Assembly (NCBI RefSeq): GCF_037969765.1
Contig: NZ_CP150207.1
Span: forward strand, 3,217,001-3,281,000
Source: Paenibacillus sp. FSL W8-0186
GTDB lineage: Bacteria; Bacillota; Bacilli; Paenibacillales; Paenibacillaceae
Direction: 5' to 3'
Length of the DNA stretch: 64,000 bases
This document shows, one piece after another, positions 45,226 to 53,806 of the stretch. The position numbers and the translations under genes are program-made. The notes below the pieces were generated by a model, which searched no databases, was not told where the DNA came from, and was given only the letters and a program-made list of their open reading frames with translations. Within the stretch, counting starts at the first letter, position 1. Every line of letters starts with the position of its first letter.

Positions 45226-45837
45226 TCAAGAAGCCCTCTTCCGTCTGCGCATGAACCAAATGAAAAAGACAATCAGTCCCGCGCCTATGATCCCATAAGC
45301 AATGTTGGAATAAACGTCCATGAACGCGACGATCTTCTCCCAGGAGCTGCCTACCGCAGCGCCTACGGACACCAGAATCACGTTCCATATCAGCGTCCCG
45401 ACGGTGGTATAGAGGAGAAACAAGCCGAATTTCATCTTAGCCATGCCAGCCGGAATAGAGATCAGGCTGCGAATGAGGGGAATCATCCGGCAGAACAGGA
45501 CCGTCCAGTAGCCATATTTATCAAACCAGGCGTCCGCTTTGCGAACATCCTCCTTTTTGAGCCTTAGATACTTTCCCCACTTGTCGATGATCGCTTCCAG
45601 GCGATCGACATTCAGCATATAGCCTGCGCCGTACAGAATAACAGCTCCAAGCACAGAACCTAGCGTAGCAGCAATGATAACACCGGTCATCGTCAGATCC
45701 GAATACGTCGTCATAAAACCGCCAAACGTCAGAATCACCTCGGAAGGAATCGGCGGGAAAACATTCTCGAGCGCAATGAGCAAAAATATCCCTATGTACC
45801 CGAACTGCTCCATAAATTCAGTAATCCAGTTTTCCAT
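45226..45837 (-). CDS. DedA-family membrane protein
   Basis: 203 residues, five or so hydrophobic segments. DedA (SNARE-associated/VTT) marks: ENVFPPIPSEVILTFGGF near 24-41 (the re-entrant acidic motif) and FCRMIPLIRSLISIPAG near 113-129. Some DedA proteins (UptA/YngC in B. subtilis) carry undecaprenyl phosphate across the membrane; others act on phospholipids. Standing between bceB and uppP makes the first use attractive here, but the sequence alone does not prove it. GTGGAGGTACGAT precedes the ATG. Confidence 0.9.
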   Translation of the reverse strand: MENWITEFMEQFGYIGIFLLIALENVFPPIPSEVILTFGGFMTTYSDLTMTGVIIAATLGSVLGAVILYGAGYMLNVDRLEAIIDKWGKYLRLKKEDVRKADAWFDKYGYWTVLFCRMIPLIRSLISIPAGMAKMKFGLFLLYTTVGTLIWNVILVSVGAAVGSSWEKIVAFMDVYSNIAYGIIGAGLIVFFIWFMRRRKRAS

Positions 45838-45873
45838 ATCGTACCTCCACAGATTATCTTATCTCTTATTCTC

Positions 45874-47826
45874 TCAGCCAAGGGCCTTTCTTAAATTGCG
45901 CAAATACCGTCTTCTAATGAAGAAGAAGTACATGATTTGGATAACGAAAAAACTCATCAAAATAAATCCGGCCTCCATCGCGATGGAGAAATTCAAGTAG
46001 CTCTGCAGAGCAACAAAAGCAAAAAAGCTGTGGATTATCGCCAGAACGATGGGCACGAAGAAGAGCAGTCCGATTTGCCGGGTGATCATCGTGTCGATCT
46101 CCTTTTTCGTTACCCCGATTTTCACCATCGTAGTATACTGGCGGCGGTCATAATCCAAATCTGCATACAGCCTGAAATATAAAAAACTACCCGACGCAAT
46201 GAAAAACACAGTGCCGACGAGCAGCGCAATAAACAGCATTGTGCTGTAAATGCTCTTCTGAACGGCGAACAGCGTACCGCTGACGGTCATTGCATACGGC
46301 TGCTCCTCTTCATAAGCCATCTTCCCCCGGCGGGTCAAGGCATTCCCGATTTCCTCCCCCTGCGTTGGATCCTGGAAGTAAAAACCGAAATAACGATCTT
46401 CCTGCGCGGATGCAGGAAGACGGTCCATCCACTCATCGCTGACGACGAGGCCGCTGAACTTCCCTTCCATCCTGCCGCCTAGCTCCAGCATTAAATATTC
46501 AGGGATTGGCACATGATTCGTAATTCCTCTTTCCACGATCTTCAGCCCCGTGCCAGGTATCGTGTACGAGGCAAGCGGCCGCTCCTTCAGCAGCGGTCTC
46601 TCGCGCTGCGATCCCAGCATAATGAGCGCATCCTGGCCTGACAATGGCACTTCCTCAAATGGGATTCCCGCCGCAGCGATCAAACGGGCATAATCCGAGT
46701 ACGATACAAGCGCCATACGCATAGCCGCCGGTGCTGATCTGGACGCTTGAACAACGTCGACAATTCTGATCGACAGGCTGACGCGCTCGTAGGTTATTCC
46801 GCGCGCCGTCAACTCGCTTTCTATCTCAAGCAAATGATCGCGCTCAAGCAAATTGGCCGCTTTGGATACATAGCCGATCCCCGCAAGGTAATCCTGCCGG
46901 AATTCGTCGGACAACCGGTGAATGGAGGCGAATACCCCGATGGCGCAGAACGTGATCGTTGAAATGATCGTCACGAGGAACAGCATTTGCGCATTCCTGC
47001 TCATCCGCTGCGCCAGCGCGGGAACCGTTACGATATTCGTCTTCCGCCAGAACAGCCGGGGCCGCCTCCTCACCAATGCCAGGAAATACGCGCCGAAATG
47101 GGCATACACCAGGTAAGTGCCGACCACTGTCATCAAGGTTACCGGTATCATACGCATGACAACGTTTGCCGCGGTTGAGGTTGCCGCCAAATAATAGCTC
47201 AATATTACGAGACCTGCGCCTACACCGGATAGTACCGGCGACTTTCTCGGCGGCTCGACTACCCGCTGATTCGACTGAAACAGCGTCATAAGCTTGCTTT
47301 TGCCAATTAGGGCGGGCGTGTACAGGGAGATGAGCAAAAACAGTGCTGCAAACGACATCAACGTCAGCAGCAGGGCCGCCCAGGAAATGTGAAAGCTGAG
47401 CCGTTCAATGCCAAGCATATTGGCCCCGGCCATCAGGAACAGCTTCGCCGACACAAGGCCTGCAGCAATCCCGGTTACAATGGATGCGCCGCCGATTGCC
47501 ACATTTTCCAGGAACAACATGCGGTTAAGCTGCTTTACGGTCATCCCGTGCAGCCTTAATATCCCAAACTCTCTTTTGCGCGACTGCAAAAAAGAAGCTA
47601 CTGAATAAATAACGAAAAAAAACGAAAAAAAGTATACAGTTCCCTCCGCTACCTGTAAAGCCTGTACTGCCTGGTCATAAATCATGTTCTCTTGAATGCC
47701 GGGATGGAACAGAAACAGAGCGCACAGAAAAAAAACCATGACCGAAAACGAGCTGCTTAAATAATAGGCGGCATAGGTCCGCTTGTTGCGGAGCACATGG
47801 CTAAAGGCGAAATGTCGAAAGGTCAT
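45874..47826 (-). CDS. bceB: Bacitracin-type peptide antibiotic ABC transporter permease (BceB-like)
   Basis: 650 residues with about ten membrane helices and a large outer domain of some 220 residues between helices 7 and 8 (about 300-530), the mark of BceB-type permeases; FtsX folds at both ends. The N-terminal TFRHFAFSHVLRNKRTYAAYY is typical. It starts inside bceA (26-base overlap). With BceA it frees the undecaprenyl-diphosphate target from peptide antibiotics and signals flux to BceS. The exact drug is unknown. Confidence 0.88.
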   Translation of the reverse strand: MTFRHFAFSHVLRNKRTYAAYYLSSSFSVMVFFLCALFLFHPGIQENMIYDQAVQALQVAEGTVYFFSFFFVIYSVASFLQSRKREFGILRLHGMTVKQLNRMLFLENVAIGGASIVTGIAAGLVSAKLFLMAGANMLGIERLSFHISWAALLLTLMSFAALFLLISLYTPALIGKSKLMTLFQSNQRVVEPPRKSPVLSGVGAGLVILSYYLAATSTAANVVMRMIPVTLMTVVGTYLVYAHFGAYFLALVRRRPRLFWRKTNIVTVPALAQRMSRNAQMLFLVTIISTITFCAIGVFASIHRLSDEFRQDYLAGIGYVSKAANLLERDHLLEIESELTARGITYERVSLSIRIVDVVQASRSAPAAMRMALVSYSDYARLIAAAGIPFEEVPLSGQDALIMLGSQRERPLLKERPLASYTIPGTGLKIVERGITNHVPIPEYLMLELGGRMEGKFSGLVVSDEWMDRLPASAQEDRYFGFYFQDPTQGEEIGNALTRRGKMAYEEEQPYAMTVSGTLFAVQKSIYSTMLFIALLVGTVFFIASGSFLYFRLYADLDYDRRQYTTMVKIGVTKKEIDTMITRQIGLLFFVPIVLAIIHSFFAFVALQSYLNFSIAMEAGFILMSFFVIQIMYFFFIRRRYLRNLRKALG

Positions 47827-48571
47827 GCGTATCCCCTCCGAGCAGCGATAGCATATCGATAATTTTCTGAAAAAAAACCTGCCGGCTGCTGCCCCGGTAA
47901 ATCTCGTTATAGAACTTCCCGTCCTTGATGAAAATAACCCGATGGCAGTAGCTCGCAGCTACGGCATCATGCGTAACCATAAATATCGTCGCCTGTTCCT
48001 CCTCATTCAGGGCGGTAAATGCCTCCATCACTTCGCGGGAGGATCTCGAATCCAGATTCCCTGTCGGCTCGTCAGCCAGAATCAAGGAAGGGCGGTGAAT
48101 CATCGCCCGGGCGATGGCTGTTTTCTGCATCTCTCCGCCGGATACCTCGAACGCATATTTCTTTAACAGTCCACCGATCCCTAGTCTTTGCGCGATGGCT
48201 GCGGCCCTGCTCTCCATTTCCCGTACTGGCGTGCCATCCAGCGTCAATGGAAGCACAATGTTCTCTTCGATCGTCAAAGTGTCCAGCAAATTGAACTGCT
48301 GAAAAATGAAGCCCAGCTTACGGCGGCGGAACAATGCAGTATCTTCCTCGCTCATTTGATGCGGCTCTCTTCCTTCGATCAGCACGCTTCCTGATGTCGG
48401 TTCGTCGATCGTGGCCATAACATTCAGAAGCGTCGTCTTGCCGCTGCCGGATGGCCCCATCACGCCGACGAACTCCCCGCGCTCCATCCGGAAGGTAACA
48501 CCCTTAAGCGCCGGCGTGGGAACTTTGCCTTCGTATATTTTTGATAAAGCACGCACTTCTAGCACCGACAT
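47801..48571 (-). CDS. bceA: Bacitracin-type ABC transporter ATP-binding protein (BceA-like)
   Basis: 256 residues. Walker A GPSGSGKTTLLN, signature EVSGGEMQKTAIARAM, Walker B LILADEPTGNLDS, switch MVTHD. It belongs to the MacB/LolD-like group of Bce systems. AGGAG stands ten bases before the ATG. The promoter has a BceR-type operator at 48656-48671 and a TATACT -10 box (48606-48611, minus strand). Confidence 0.9.
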   Translation of the reverse strand: MSVLEVRALSKIYEGKVPTPALKGVTFRMERGEFVGVMGPSGSGKTTLLNVMATIDEPTSGSVLIEGREPHQMSEEDTALFRRRKLGFIFQQFNLLDTLTIEENIVLPLTLDGTPVREMESRAAAIAQRLGIGGLLKKYAFEVSGGEMQKTAIARAMIHRPSLILADEPTGNLDSRSSREVMEAFTALNEEEQATIFMVTHDAVAASYCHRVIFIKDGKFYNEIYRGSSRQVFFQKIIDMLSLLGGDTHDLSTFRL

Positions 48572-48644
48572 AGCTCAATATCTCCTATCTGACAGGGATG
48601 ATCATAGTATAAGTTCTCCCGCCTTCACGAAGCCACATCTTAAC

Positions 48645-48671
48645 CTTACACTTCCCTTACAACTCTGTAAG
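48645..48671 (-). promoter_or_regulatory. BceR-type operator upstream of bceA
   Basis: CTTACA-ACTC-TGTAAG is a perfect inverted repeat with a four-base spacer at 48656-48671, and a further CTTACA half-site lies 11 bases (one helical turn) away at 48645-48650. This fits the TNACA-N4-TGTAA consensus for BceR-like regulators. Its centre is about 55 bases from the TATACT -10 box. The -35 is poor, as expected for an activated promoter. Confidence 0.75.
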
Positions 48672-48696
48672 CTTGCGCTTGTGAGCCGAATTCATC

Positions 48697-49668
48697 CTAG
48701 AATTTCATCCGGACGAGGGTACCCCGCCCCTCTTCCGACTCTATGTCAAGCTCATGGCCCAGTTTCCGGCAGATTTCTTTGGCCAAATACATCCCCATCC
48801 CCGTTGATTCCTGAAACCTGCGGCCATTCTCTCCCGTGAAATAAGCGTCGAATACGCGCGGCAGGTCACTCTCTGGAATACCGATCCCTTCATCCTCGAT
48901 TTCCAGCATGGTTCGCCCGTTCTTTGCGTAAGCACGGAAATACAGTTTGCCGTTCTCCCTTAGCGTATAACGGACGGCATTCGTGATCAGCTGAGTCAAT
49001 ACAAAGGTCAGCCATTTCTCGTCGGACACGACGGACAACTGCGGTTCCATTTCTATGACCGGAAATACCTTTCCGCGAATGAACAAGCGCTTTTGTGCCG
49101 TAATTAACGAACGGACTAACTTCTCCAATCCAAGAGTCTCCACATAAATATCATGCTCGAATTGATCAAGACGGGCGGTATAAAGGACCATATCCAGCCC
49201 TTTTCTCAGCCTGTCCAGTTCATCAGCGATCGCCACCGAACGTGAATCGCTCTCCTGCTGCACCATCAAATGAATGACAGAAATCGGCGTCTTCATCTGG
49301 TGCACCCACTGGTTGATGAAACGGATATGACCTTCGATCTTCTCCGTCTGCCCGCTCAGCTCGGAGATATAATGCCGATATTGCGATTTCAGCAGGCGAT
49401 GCAGGCTCTCGGATAACGGGGATGACGGCTTCACATCGGTGAAATCCCCGATCGATTCGGCCGGTTCCTGCAAGCGGCGGTAGAAGGATCGATGCGTCAA
49501 ATAGCGGAATACTAAATATCCGACCAGGAGGCAGCTGCTCAGCAGCACCGCATACATGCTGACCGCGGCATTACGGTAGCCGTCCAGCCAGTAAACAAAG
49601 GTAACGACCGCTAGTTGAATAAAGTAAATGACGATGACGGGCCGCTGCTCCCGCAAAAACAGCCTCAT
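48697..49668 (-). CDS. bceS: Intramembrane-sensing histidine kinase (BceS-like)
   Basis: 323 residues. Two N-terminal membrane helices with almost no outer loop (about 12-30 and 36-55), so it cannot bind drugs alone and relies on the BceAB transporter. The H-box is INQWVHQMKTPISV (His near 123), followed by N-box LITNAVRYTL and G-boxes DEGIGIPESDL and GMGMYLAKEIC. ATGA overlap with bceR upstream. Confidence 0.92.
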   Translation of the reverse strand: MRLFLREQRPVIVIYFIQLAVVTFVYWLDGYRNAAVSMYAVLLSSCLLVGYLVFRYLTHRSFYRRLQEPAESIGDFTDVKPSSPLSESLHRLLKSQYRHYISELSGQTEKIEGHIRFINQWVHQMKTPISVIHLMVQQESDSRSVAIADELDRLRKGLDMVLYTARLDQFEHDIYVETLGLEKLVRSLITAQKRLFIRGKVFPVIEMEPQLSVVSDEKWLTFVLTQLITNAVRYTLRENGKLYFRAYAKNGRTMLEIEDEGIGIPESDLPRVFDAYFTGENGRRFQESTGMGMYLAKEICRKLGHELDIESEEGRGTLVRMKF

Positions 49669-50366
49669 GGCGTGTTCTCCCAGCTGGGAACGAGCCGGTA
49701 GCCCTGCCCCCGGACTGTCTGAAGCGCATCTTCGATGCCTAGCGCGGACAGCTTCTTGCGAACTCGGGTTACATATACATTTAGCGTGTTGTCATCGACG
49801 AAAATTTGCTCGTCCCATATTTTCTCCAACAGGCGATCCCTGCTGACCACCTGTTCGGATTTTATCATCAATTCATCCAATATTTTCATTTCTGTATGAC
49901 TCAGCTCGACCCTCATCTCATGAAGGAACAAACATAACCGTTCACGGTCCAAGCGGAGCCCCTGAACCTGAAGCGGGCGGCCTTCCGCTTGCGCCGCATA
50001 GGTTCCATAGGCTCGGCGAAGATGACTATTGATTTTGGCAAGTACGATATCATAGTCGAAAGGTTTTGTTATATAATCATCTGCTCCATTATCAAGCCCC
50101 ATCACCTGATCCATTTTGCCGTCGCGAGCAGACAGAAAAATGATCGGACAGGTCGACAGGCTGCGGATTTGACGGCACCAATAATATCCGTCATACTTTG
50201 GCAAATTGACGTCCAGCAGCACGAGATGAGGAACATACTGCCTAAACTGCGTATTAATGCTCTCGAAATCAGTTACTGCAAAAGTCTCATAATCAAACTT
50301 ATGCAAATATTCCTCCAGAAGCTTGACCAGCCCCTGATCATCTTCGACAATGAAAATTTTGAACAT
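49665..50366 (-). CDS. bceR: OmpR-type response regulator (BceR-like)
   Basis: 233 residues. Two ATGs stand together (50369, 50366); the second has the better distance from AAGGAGAAAG. The receiver domain carries IVEDD, LLDVNLPKYDG (phospho-accepting Asp near 52) and ITKPFDY. The C-terminal winged helix has LSHTEMKILDELM and TLNVYVTRVRKKL. It is first in bceRS, whose product should bind the operator before bceA. Confidence 0.92.
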   Translation of the reverse strand: MFKIFIVEDDQGLVKLLEEYLHKFDYETFAVTDFESINTQFRQYVPHLVLLDVNLPKYDGYYWCRQIRSLSTCPIIFLSARDGKMDQVMGLDNGADDYITKPFDYDIVLAKINSHLRRAYGTYAAQAEGRPLQVQGLRLDRERLCLFLHEMRVELSHTEMKILDELMIKSEQVVSRDRLLEKIWDEQIFVDDNTLNVYVTRVRKKLSALGIEDALQTVRGQGYRLVPSWENTP

Positions 50367-50454
50367 CATCTTTCTCCTTTTTACTACTTCGATCTAAAAG
50401 TGGCCCTGTGGATTTTAACCCCTTCTATCTTAGCAAAGAAACGTCCCTATATGC

Positions 50455-50489
50455 GAAAAAGAAGCCCCGCTGAACTGCAGAGCTTCTTC
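50455..50489 (-). terminator. Terminator of the ECF sigma operon
   Basis: AGAAGCTCTGC pairs with GCGGGGCTTCT, followed by TTTT on the minus strand. Confidence 0.8.
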
Positions 50490-50495
50490 TCACCA

Positions 50496-51581
50496 TCAAT
50501 ATTCCTCATACCGTTTGTCTTTGTGCCTCGTCCTAGATAGCAGTTTGATCCCGCCTCCAATGAGTACCAGAGAGACAATAAGCGGCCGCAAATAGTTTGT
50601 GATGAATTGGTTAATGCGGAATTCCGGAAGGAACCGGTCGAACAACGGAACGACAAGGCTCATGGTCACGTAATAGATGCCAAGCAGAAGCAATATCAAG
50701 CCAAGCCAATTCTGGTTGTCGCCTTTCCAATTCAAGAGCGGACGATCCTCAAGCTGTAGAACCCGGTCATAGCGGCTTGCTGCTTGTAATCCGTCAAAGA
50801 AGCTGTAGAACCAGATGACCGGAACAATGAATAGAAACAAGGACAACCGCAGAACATCGATAATATAGAAGCTGCCCAGGAACAAAACCATCAGCTGAAG
50901 ACCGCGCTTCTGCATCCCGAGGTACATTTGGCCAGCCCCGGGAAAAGCAGACAGCAGCGTCGCCAGCACCTTACTGCGTTTTCCTTCCACCCGGCCCGAT
51001 TCCCATTCGTCAAACAGCGTTCGATCGATCAGCAGTTCTCCAGCCTGTTTGCGGTGAACCAGCTGCACAGCGTCGAACATGCAGTACAGCCAAATAATCG
51101 GCAGCAGGCCGAGGAATAGCAGAAACACAGTTTGATGCGTCAACCCGGTGACAACAAACATGATCGTGATTAAGCCGAAGAAGCTGATCAGAAAGGACAA
51201 ACCGCGCTGCATTAAACCAAGCTGAAAATGGCCCAAGCCAGGTACGAACGACAGTAAAATCGTATAGAAGCGCTCCGCATCAGCTTCGCCTTTGCGCGGC
51301 GTCTCGTACGGATAGGCAGACAAATCCGCGTCAGGAGCACGAAGCAGAGTGATGATCAAATCCAGCATGCAGATGCACCAGAGCACAAATGCACAGATGG
51401 CGGCGGCAAGCATTAATCCCCCTTCATTGCTGGCAACGGCAGCAAGGAAGCCAAGCAGCAACCCCCCGAAGAAAAATAGCGGATAAAGAACTCCCCTTAT
51501 CTTACGCCCCCAATATAAATGGCCCAGTCCGGGAATGCAATTTAGAACGAATGCCAGCATTTTATTTCGATAACGAGGCAA
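50496..51581 (-). CDS. Polytopic membrane protein with three internal PGLG-type repeats
   Basis: 361 residues, about nine hydrophobic segments. Three related motifs recur at about 12-28, 108-124 and 211-227: NCIPGLGHLYWGRKIRG, SFVPGLGHFQLGLMQRG and SAFPGAGQMYLGMQKRG. Each is followed by two membrane segments, so the protein looks like three fused TM2-like units, with a fourth membrane pair at the end. The start is TTG, with AAGGAAGGGATTCTA before it. It lies 28 bases after the anti-sigma gene and is the last gene of the sigma operon. Function unknown; envelope stress is suggested only by context. Confidence 0.8.
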   Translation of the reverse strand: MPRYRNKMLAFVLNCIPGLGHLYWGRKIRGVLYPLFFFGGLLLGFLAAVASNEGGLMLAAAICAFVLWCICMLDLIITLLRAPDADLSAYPYETPRKGEADAERFYTILLSFVPGLGHFQLGLMQRGLSFLISFFGLITIMFVVTGLTHQTVFLLFLGLLPIIWLYCMFDAVQLVHRKQAGELLIDRTLFDEWESGRVEGKRSKVLATLLSAFPGAGQMYLGMQKRGLQLMVLFLGSFYIIDVLRLSLFLFIVPVIWFYSFFDGLQAASRYDRVLQLEDRPLLNWKGDNQNWLGLILLLLGIYYVTMSLVVPLFDRFLPEFRINQFITNYLRPLIVSLVLIGGGIKLLSRTRHKDKRYEEY

Positions 51582-51609
51582 TAGAATCCCTTCCTTTCAT
51601 AGTAATTAT

Positions 51610-52080
51610 TTAAGGTTTCAAATGATCAATCCAGCCTGCGGTTCTGTCCATAATTTGCTTACTTACGGACGGCTCCGTTGCAGGAGGCATAATATACTCG
51701 GTTCCAGATTTCAGGTGATCAAACGCACCCAGCGATAACAGGAATAAAGTAATCGACGCCGCAATGACGTAATTGAACAGCGGATGCTCCCTTAAGCGTC
51801 TTTTCCGGATTAACGGCTTCGCGGATTCTCTCGCTTGCTGCGCGTGGCCTTGAGTCTTGCGCATCACCGCTTCGATGAATGCTTCCTCCTGCTGCAAGTC
51901 GGGCAGTTCCTGCTCATGCTCAGCTAACGCAGCGATATAAGCTGCCAGAGCTTCGTCGTCATGCAGCAGCAATACTTCGGCCTGCCGCGTCTGCTGCTCG
52001 TTTAGTTCTCCTCGGATATATTTATCCCAGCAGATTTCCCTGCTCTGATCATTTCTACTGTCCTTCCCCTGGTCATTCAT
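51610..52080 (-). CDS. Probable membrane-anchored anti-sigma factor
   Basis: 156 residues from the ATG at 52080, inside the sigma stop (ATGA), with GGAAGGAGGAGTGGCG before it; the longer frame at 52116 lies before that site. It has an acidic helical N-terminal part (WDKYIRGELNEQQTRQAEVLL), a His/Asp-rich stretch, one membrane helix near 105-122 (FNYVIAASITLFLLSLG) and a short outer tail. This is the layout of YlaD-like anti-sigma factors, which hold the ECF sigma at the membrane. I do not see a full HxxxCxxC zinc motif. Confidence 0.75.
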   Translation of the reverse strand: MNDQGKDSRNDQSREICWDKYIRGELNEQQTRQAEVLLLHDDEALAAYIAALAEHEQELPDLQQEEAFIEAVMRKTQGHAQQARESAKPLIRKRRLREHPLFNYVIAASITLFLLSLGAFDHLKSGTEYIMPPATEPSVSKQIMDRTAGWIDHLKP

Positions 52081-52625
52081 CGCCACTCCTCCTCCTTCCA
52101 ATGCTCGCGAATCCATGATCTTGCCCGGTATAATCTCGACTCTACCGATTTCACCGCAATAGACTGCTCCGCTGCGATATCATCATAGCTTTTGCCCTCT
52201 ATATAAAACGCCGTAATAATATCCCGATGCCCCGGCGGCAGCGTCAAAATACGGGTTCGCAGCTGCGCTTTGCGTTCCTCATCCATCAGTTGCTGCAGCA
52301 CGTCGTCTTCCTGGGCTGGTGCGATATGTAACACTTCCGCAGGATCCCACTGCTCCTCTCTGCGGCGATCCCGTTTCCGCTTTAAATCGATTGATTTATG
52401 AACCGCAATGCGTGTCAACCAGGTTTTGAAGCCTTCAAATCGGTATCCGGGGAGAGATTTGTATACTTGTAAAAATATTTCCTGTGCTGCGTCCTCGGCT
52501 TCCTTATGATCATGAAGCACGGAATAAGCGACCCGGAACACATATGGCCCATATTGGCTGACCAATTCACGGAATGCGCCGCGATCGCCCCGCTGTATTC
52601 TTAGAATAAGCTGCTTTTCCTCAAT
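52077..52625 (-). CDS. ECF RNA polymerase sigma factor (non-canonical ATT start)
   Basis: 182 residues if read from ATT at 52625. Region 2 is EEKQLILRIQRGDRGAFREL through EDAAQEIFLQVYKSL. Region 4 is LPPGHRDIITAFYIEGKSYDD through VESRLYRARSWI. The only canonical start in frame is a TTG at 52565, which has no binding site and would cut off region 2.1. AAGGAGGGG stands six to seven bases before the ATT, and the residues between ATT and TTG align with ECF N-termini. No ATG, GTG or TTG in frame lies nearer to the site. Family is YlaC-like; target promoters unknown. Confidence 0.85.
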   Translation of the reverse strand: MEEKQLILRIQRGDRGAFRELVSQYGPYVFRVAYSVLHDHKEAEDAAQEIFLQVYKSLPGYRFEGFKTWLTRIAVHKSIDLKRKRDRRREEQWDPAEVLHIAPAQEDDVLQQLMDEERKAQLRTRILTLPPGHRDIITAFYIEGKSYDDIAAEQSIAVKSVESRLYRARSWIREHWKEEEWR

Positions 52626-52714
52626 GACTCTCCCCTCCTTCCCATCTATATAGACGAAGCAGCCTGGTGCCGCCCCTGCATATTATTTTAAAAACTTATA
52701 TTTTCTTTATATCA

Positions 52715-52753
52715 TAACAAAGACGCTGGCGATTCCATGATCGCTAGCGTCTC
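52715..52753 (-). terminator. Terminator of the RimK-like gene
   Basis: AGACGCTAGCGAT pairs with ATCGCCAGCGTCT, followed by TTGTT on the minus strand. It separates the ATP-grasp gene from the sigma operon. Confidence 0.75.
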
Positions 52754-52804
52754 TACCTCCCAGGGCTAAACTCTCGTATCTCTTCTTTTTGCGGTTGTTG
52801 CGAT

Positions 52805-53713
52805 TCAGTCATACCGATGGATACGCACCCTAAGGAAATTATAGATTTCCTCCGGGATATTCACGTTACAGCACGATTCGAGACCCTCGAAGCCGGGCGA
52901 AGAGTTGGCCTCGCATATTTTATAATGGTCGCCATCAAAGAGCAGGTCGATCCCTGCGATATCCAAATTTAGAATCCGCGAAGTTTCCAGCGCAAGCCAT
53001 TCGATTTCCGGCGTAATTTCATAGGGCTCCACCAAGCCGCCCCGCGAAAAATTGGCCTTGAAGCTGTCGCTTCCAGAATAGCGCTTCATGGCAGCCACAG
53101 CTCGTCCGCCGATCGTAATAACCCGCAAGTCTATGCCCCGGCTCGTTTCGACGAACTCCTGCAGGATCATCGTGGCATCCTCTTTATAAGCACTGATCAT
53201 TTCAATTAAATCAATGAATTTGTTGCGAGTTTCGGCCAGGAACACGCCACAGCCCTGGGAACCCGCAATCGTCTTCACCACGACGGGAAAACCCAGATGC
53301 TTGTCCACCAGATCTACATCAACCTTCGAGCGAATCAGCATCGTTTTGGGAACGGGCAGATTATGCTCCGCCAAAATTTGCAAGGTATACATTTTATCCT
53401 TTACCGTCTCAATGCTCTGGGACGAGTTGAACGTCTTAACGCCCAGCCGCTCCAGATGCCGAATTAATGCCAGACCAAAATAATTCGTCCCGGCCCCCAT
53501 ACGCGGCAGGACGAAGTCCGGCAGCTGCAGTACTTCGCCGTCGACCATAACGCTCTTGCGGTCATCCCGGGTAACGATCAGTTCGAACTGCTCCGGTGAA
53601 AAAACGCGGACATCCATGCGGTGTCTTTCCGCCTCTTCCAGCAATCGTTTCAATTCGAATGTTTCGGGTCTTACTTCGTTGGTAGCGCTCTTGTAAATGA
53701 TCCAGCCTTTCAT
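52805..53713 (-). CDS. RimK-type ATP-grasp ligase
   Basis: 302 residues from the ATG at 53713, which follows GGAGGAGAATGTC. The ATP-grasp core shows VVKTIAGSQGCGVF near 135-150, the EFVETSRGIDLRV loop, and metal-binding residues in ICEANSSPGFEGLE. The family joins an acidic amino acid such as glutamate to a carboxylate by ATP; the partner here is unknown. The 16-codon upstream part of the open frame lacks a binding site. It is a single-gene unit. Confidence 0.88.
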   Translation of the reverse strand: MKGWIIYKSATNEVRPETFELKRLLEEAERHRMDVRVFSPEQFELIVTRDDRKSVMVDGEVLQLPDFVLPRMGAGTNYFGLALIRHLERLGVKTFNSSQSIETVKDKMYTLQILAEHNLPVPKTMLIRSKVDVDLVDKHLGFPVVVKTIAGSQGCGVFLAETRNKFIDLIEMISAYKEDATMILQEFVETSRGIDLRVITIGGRAVAAMKRYSGSDSFKANFSRGGLVEPYEITPEIEWLALETSRILNLDIAGIDLLFDGDHYKICEANSSPGFEGLESCCNVNIPEEIYNFLRVRIHRYD

Positions 53714-53806
53714 GACATTCTCCTCCCGATCTAATGAATGCACAAACTGGTCTATAGTCAAGATGTCCTAGCACTGCATACCAAACATAACATATTTCGG
53801 CCCTAC

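Noticed and set aside
45143..45388. Minus-strand open frame over the end of the DedA gene
   Set aside because: It overlaps most of the DedA C-terminus in another frame and has no start with a binding site.
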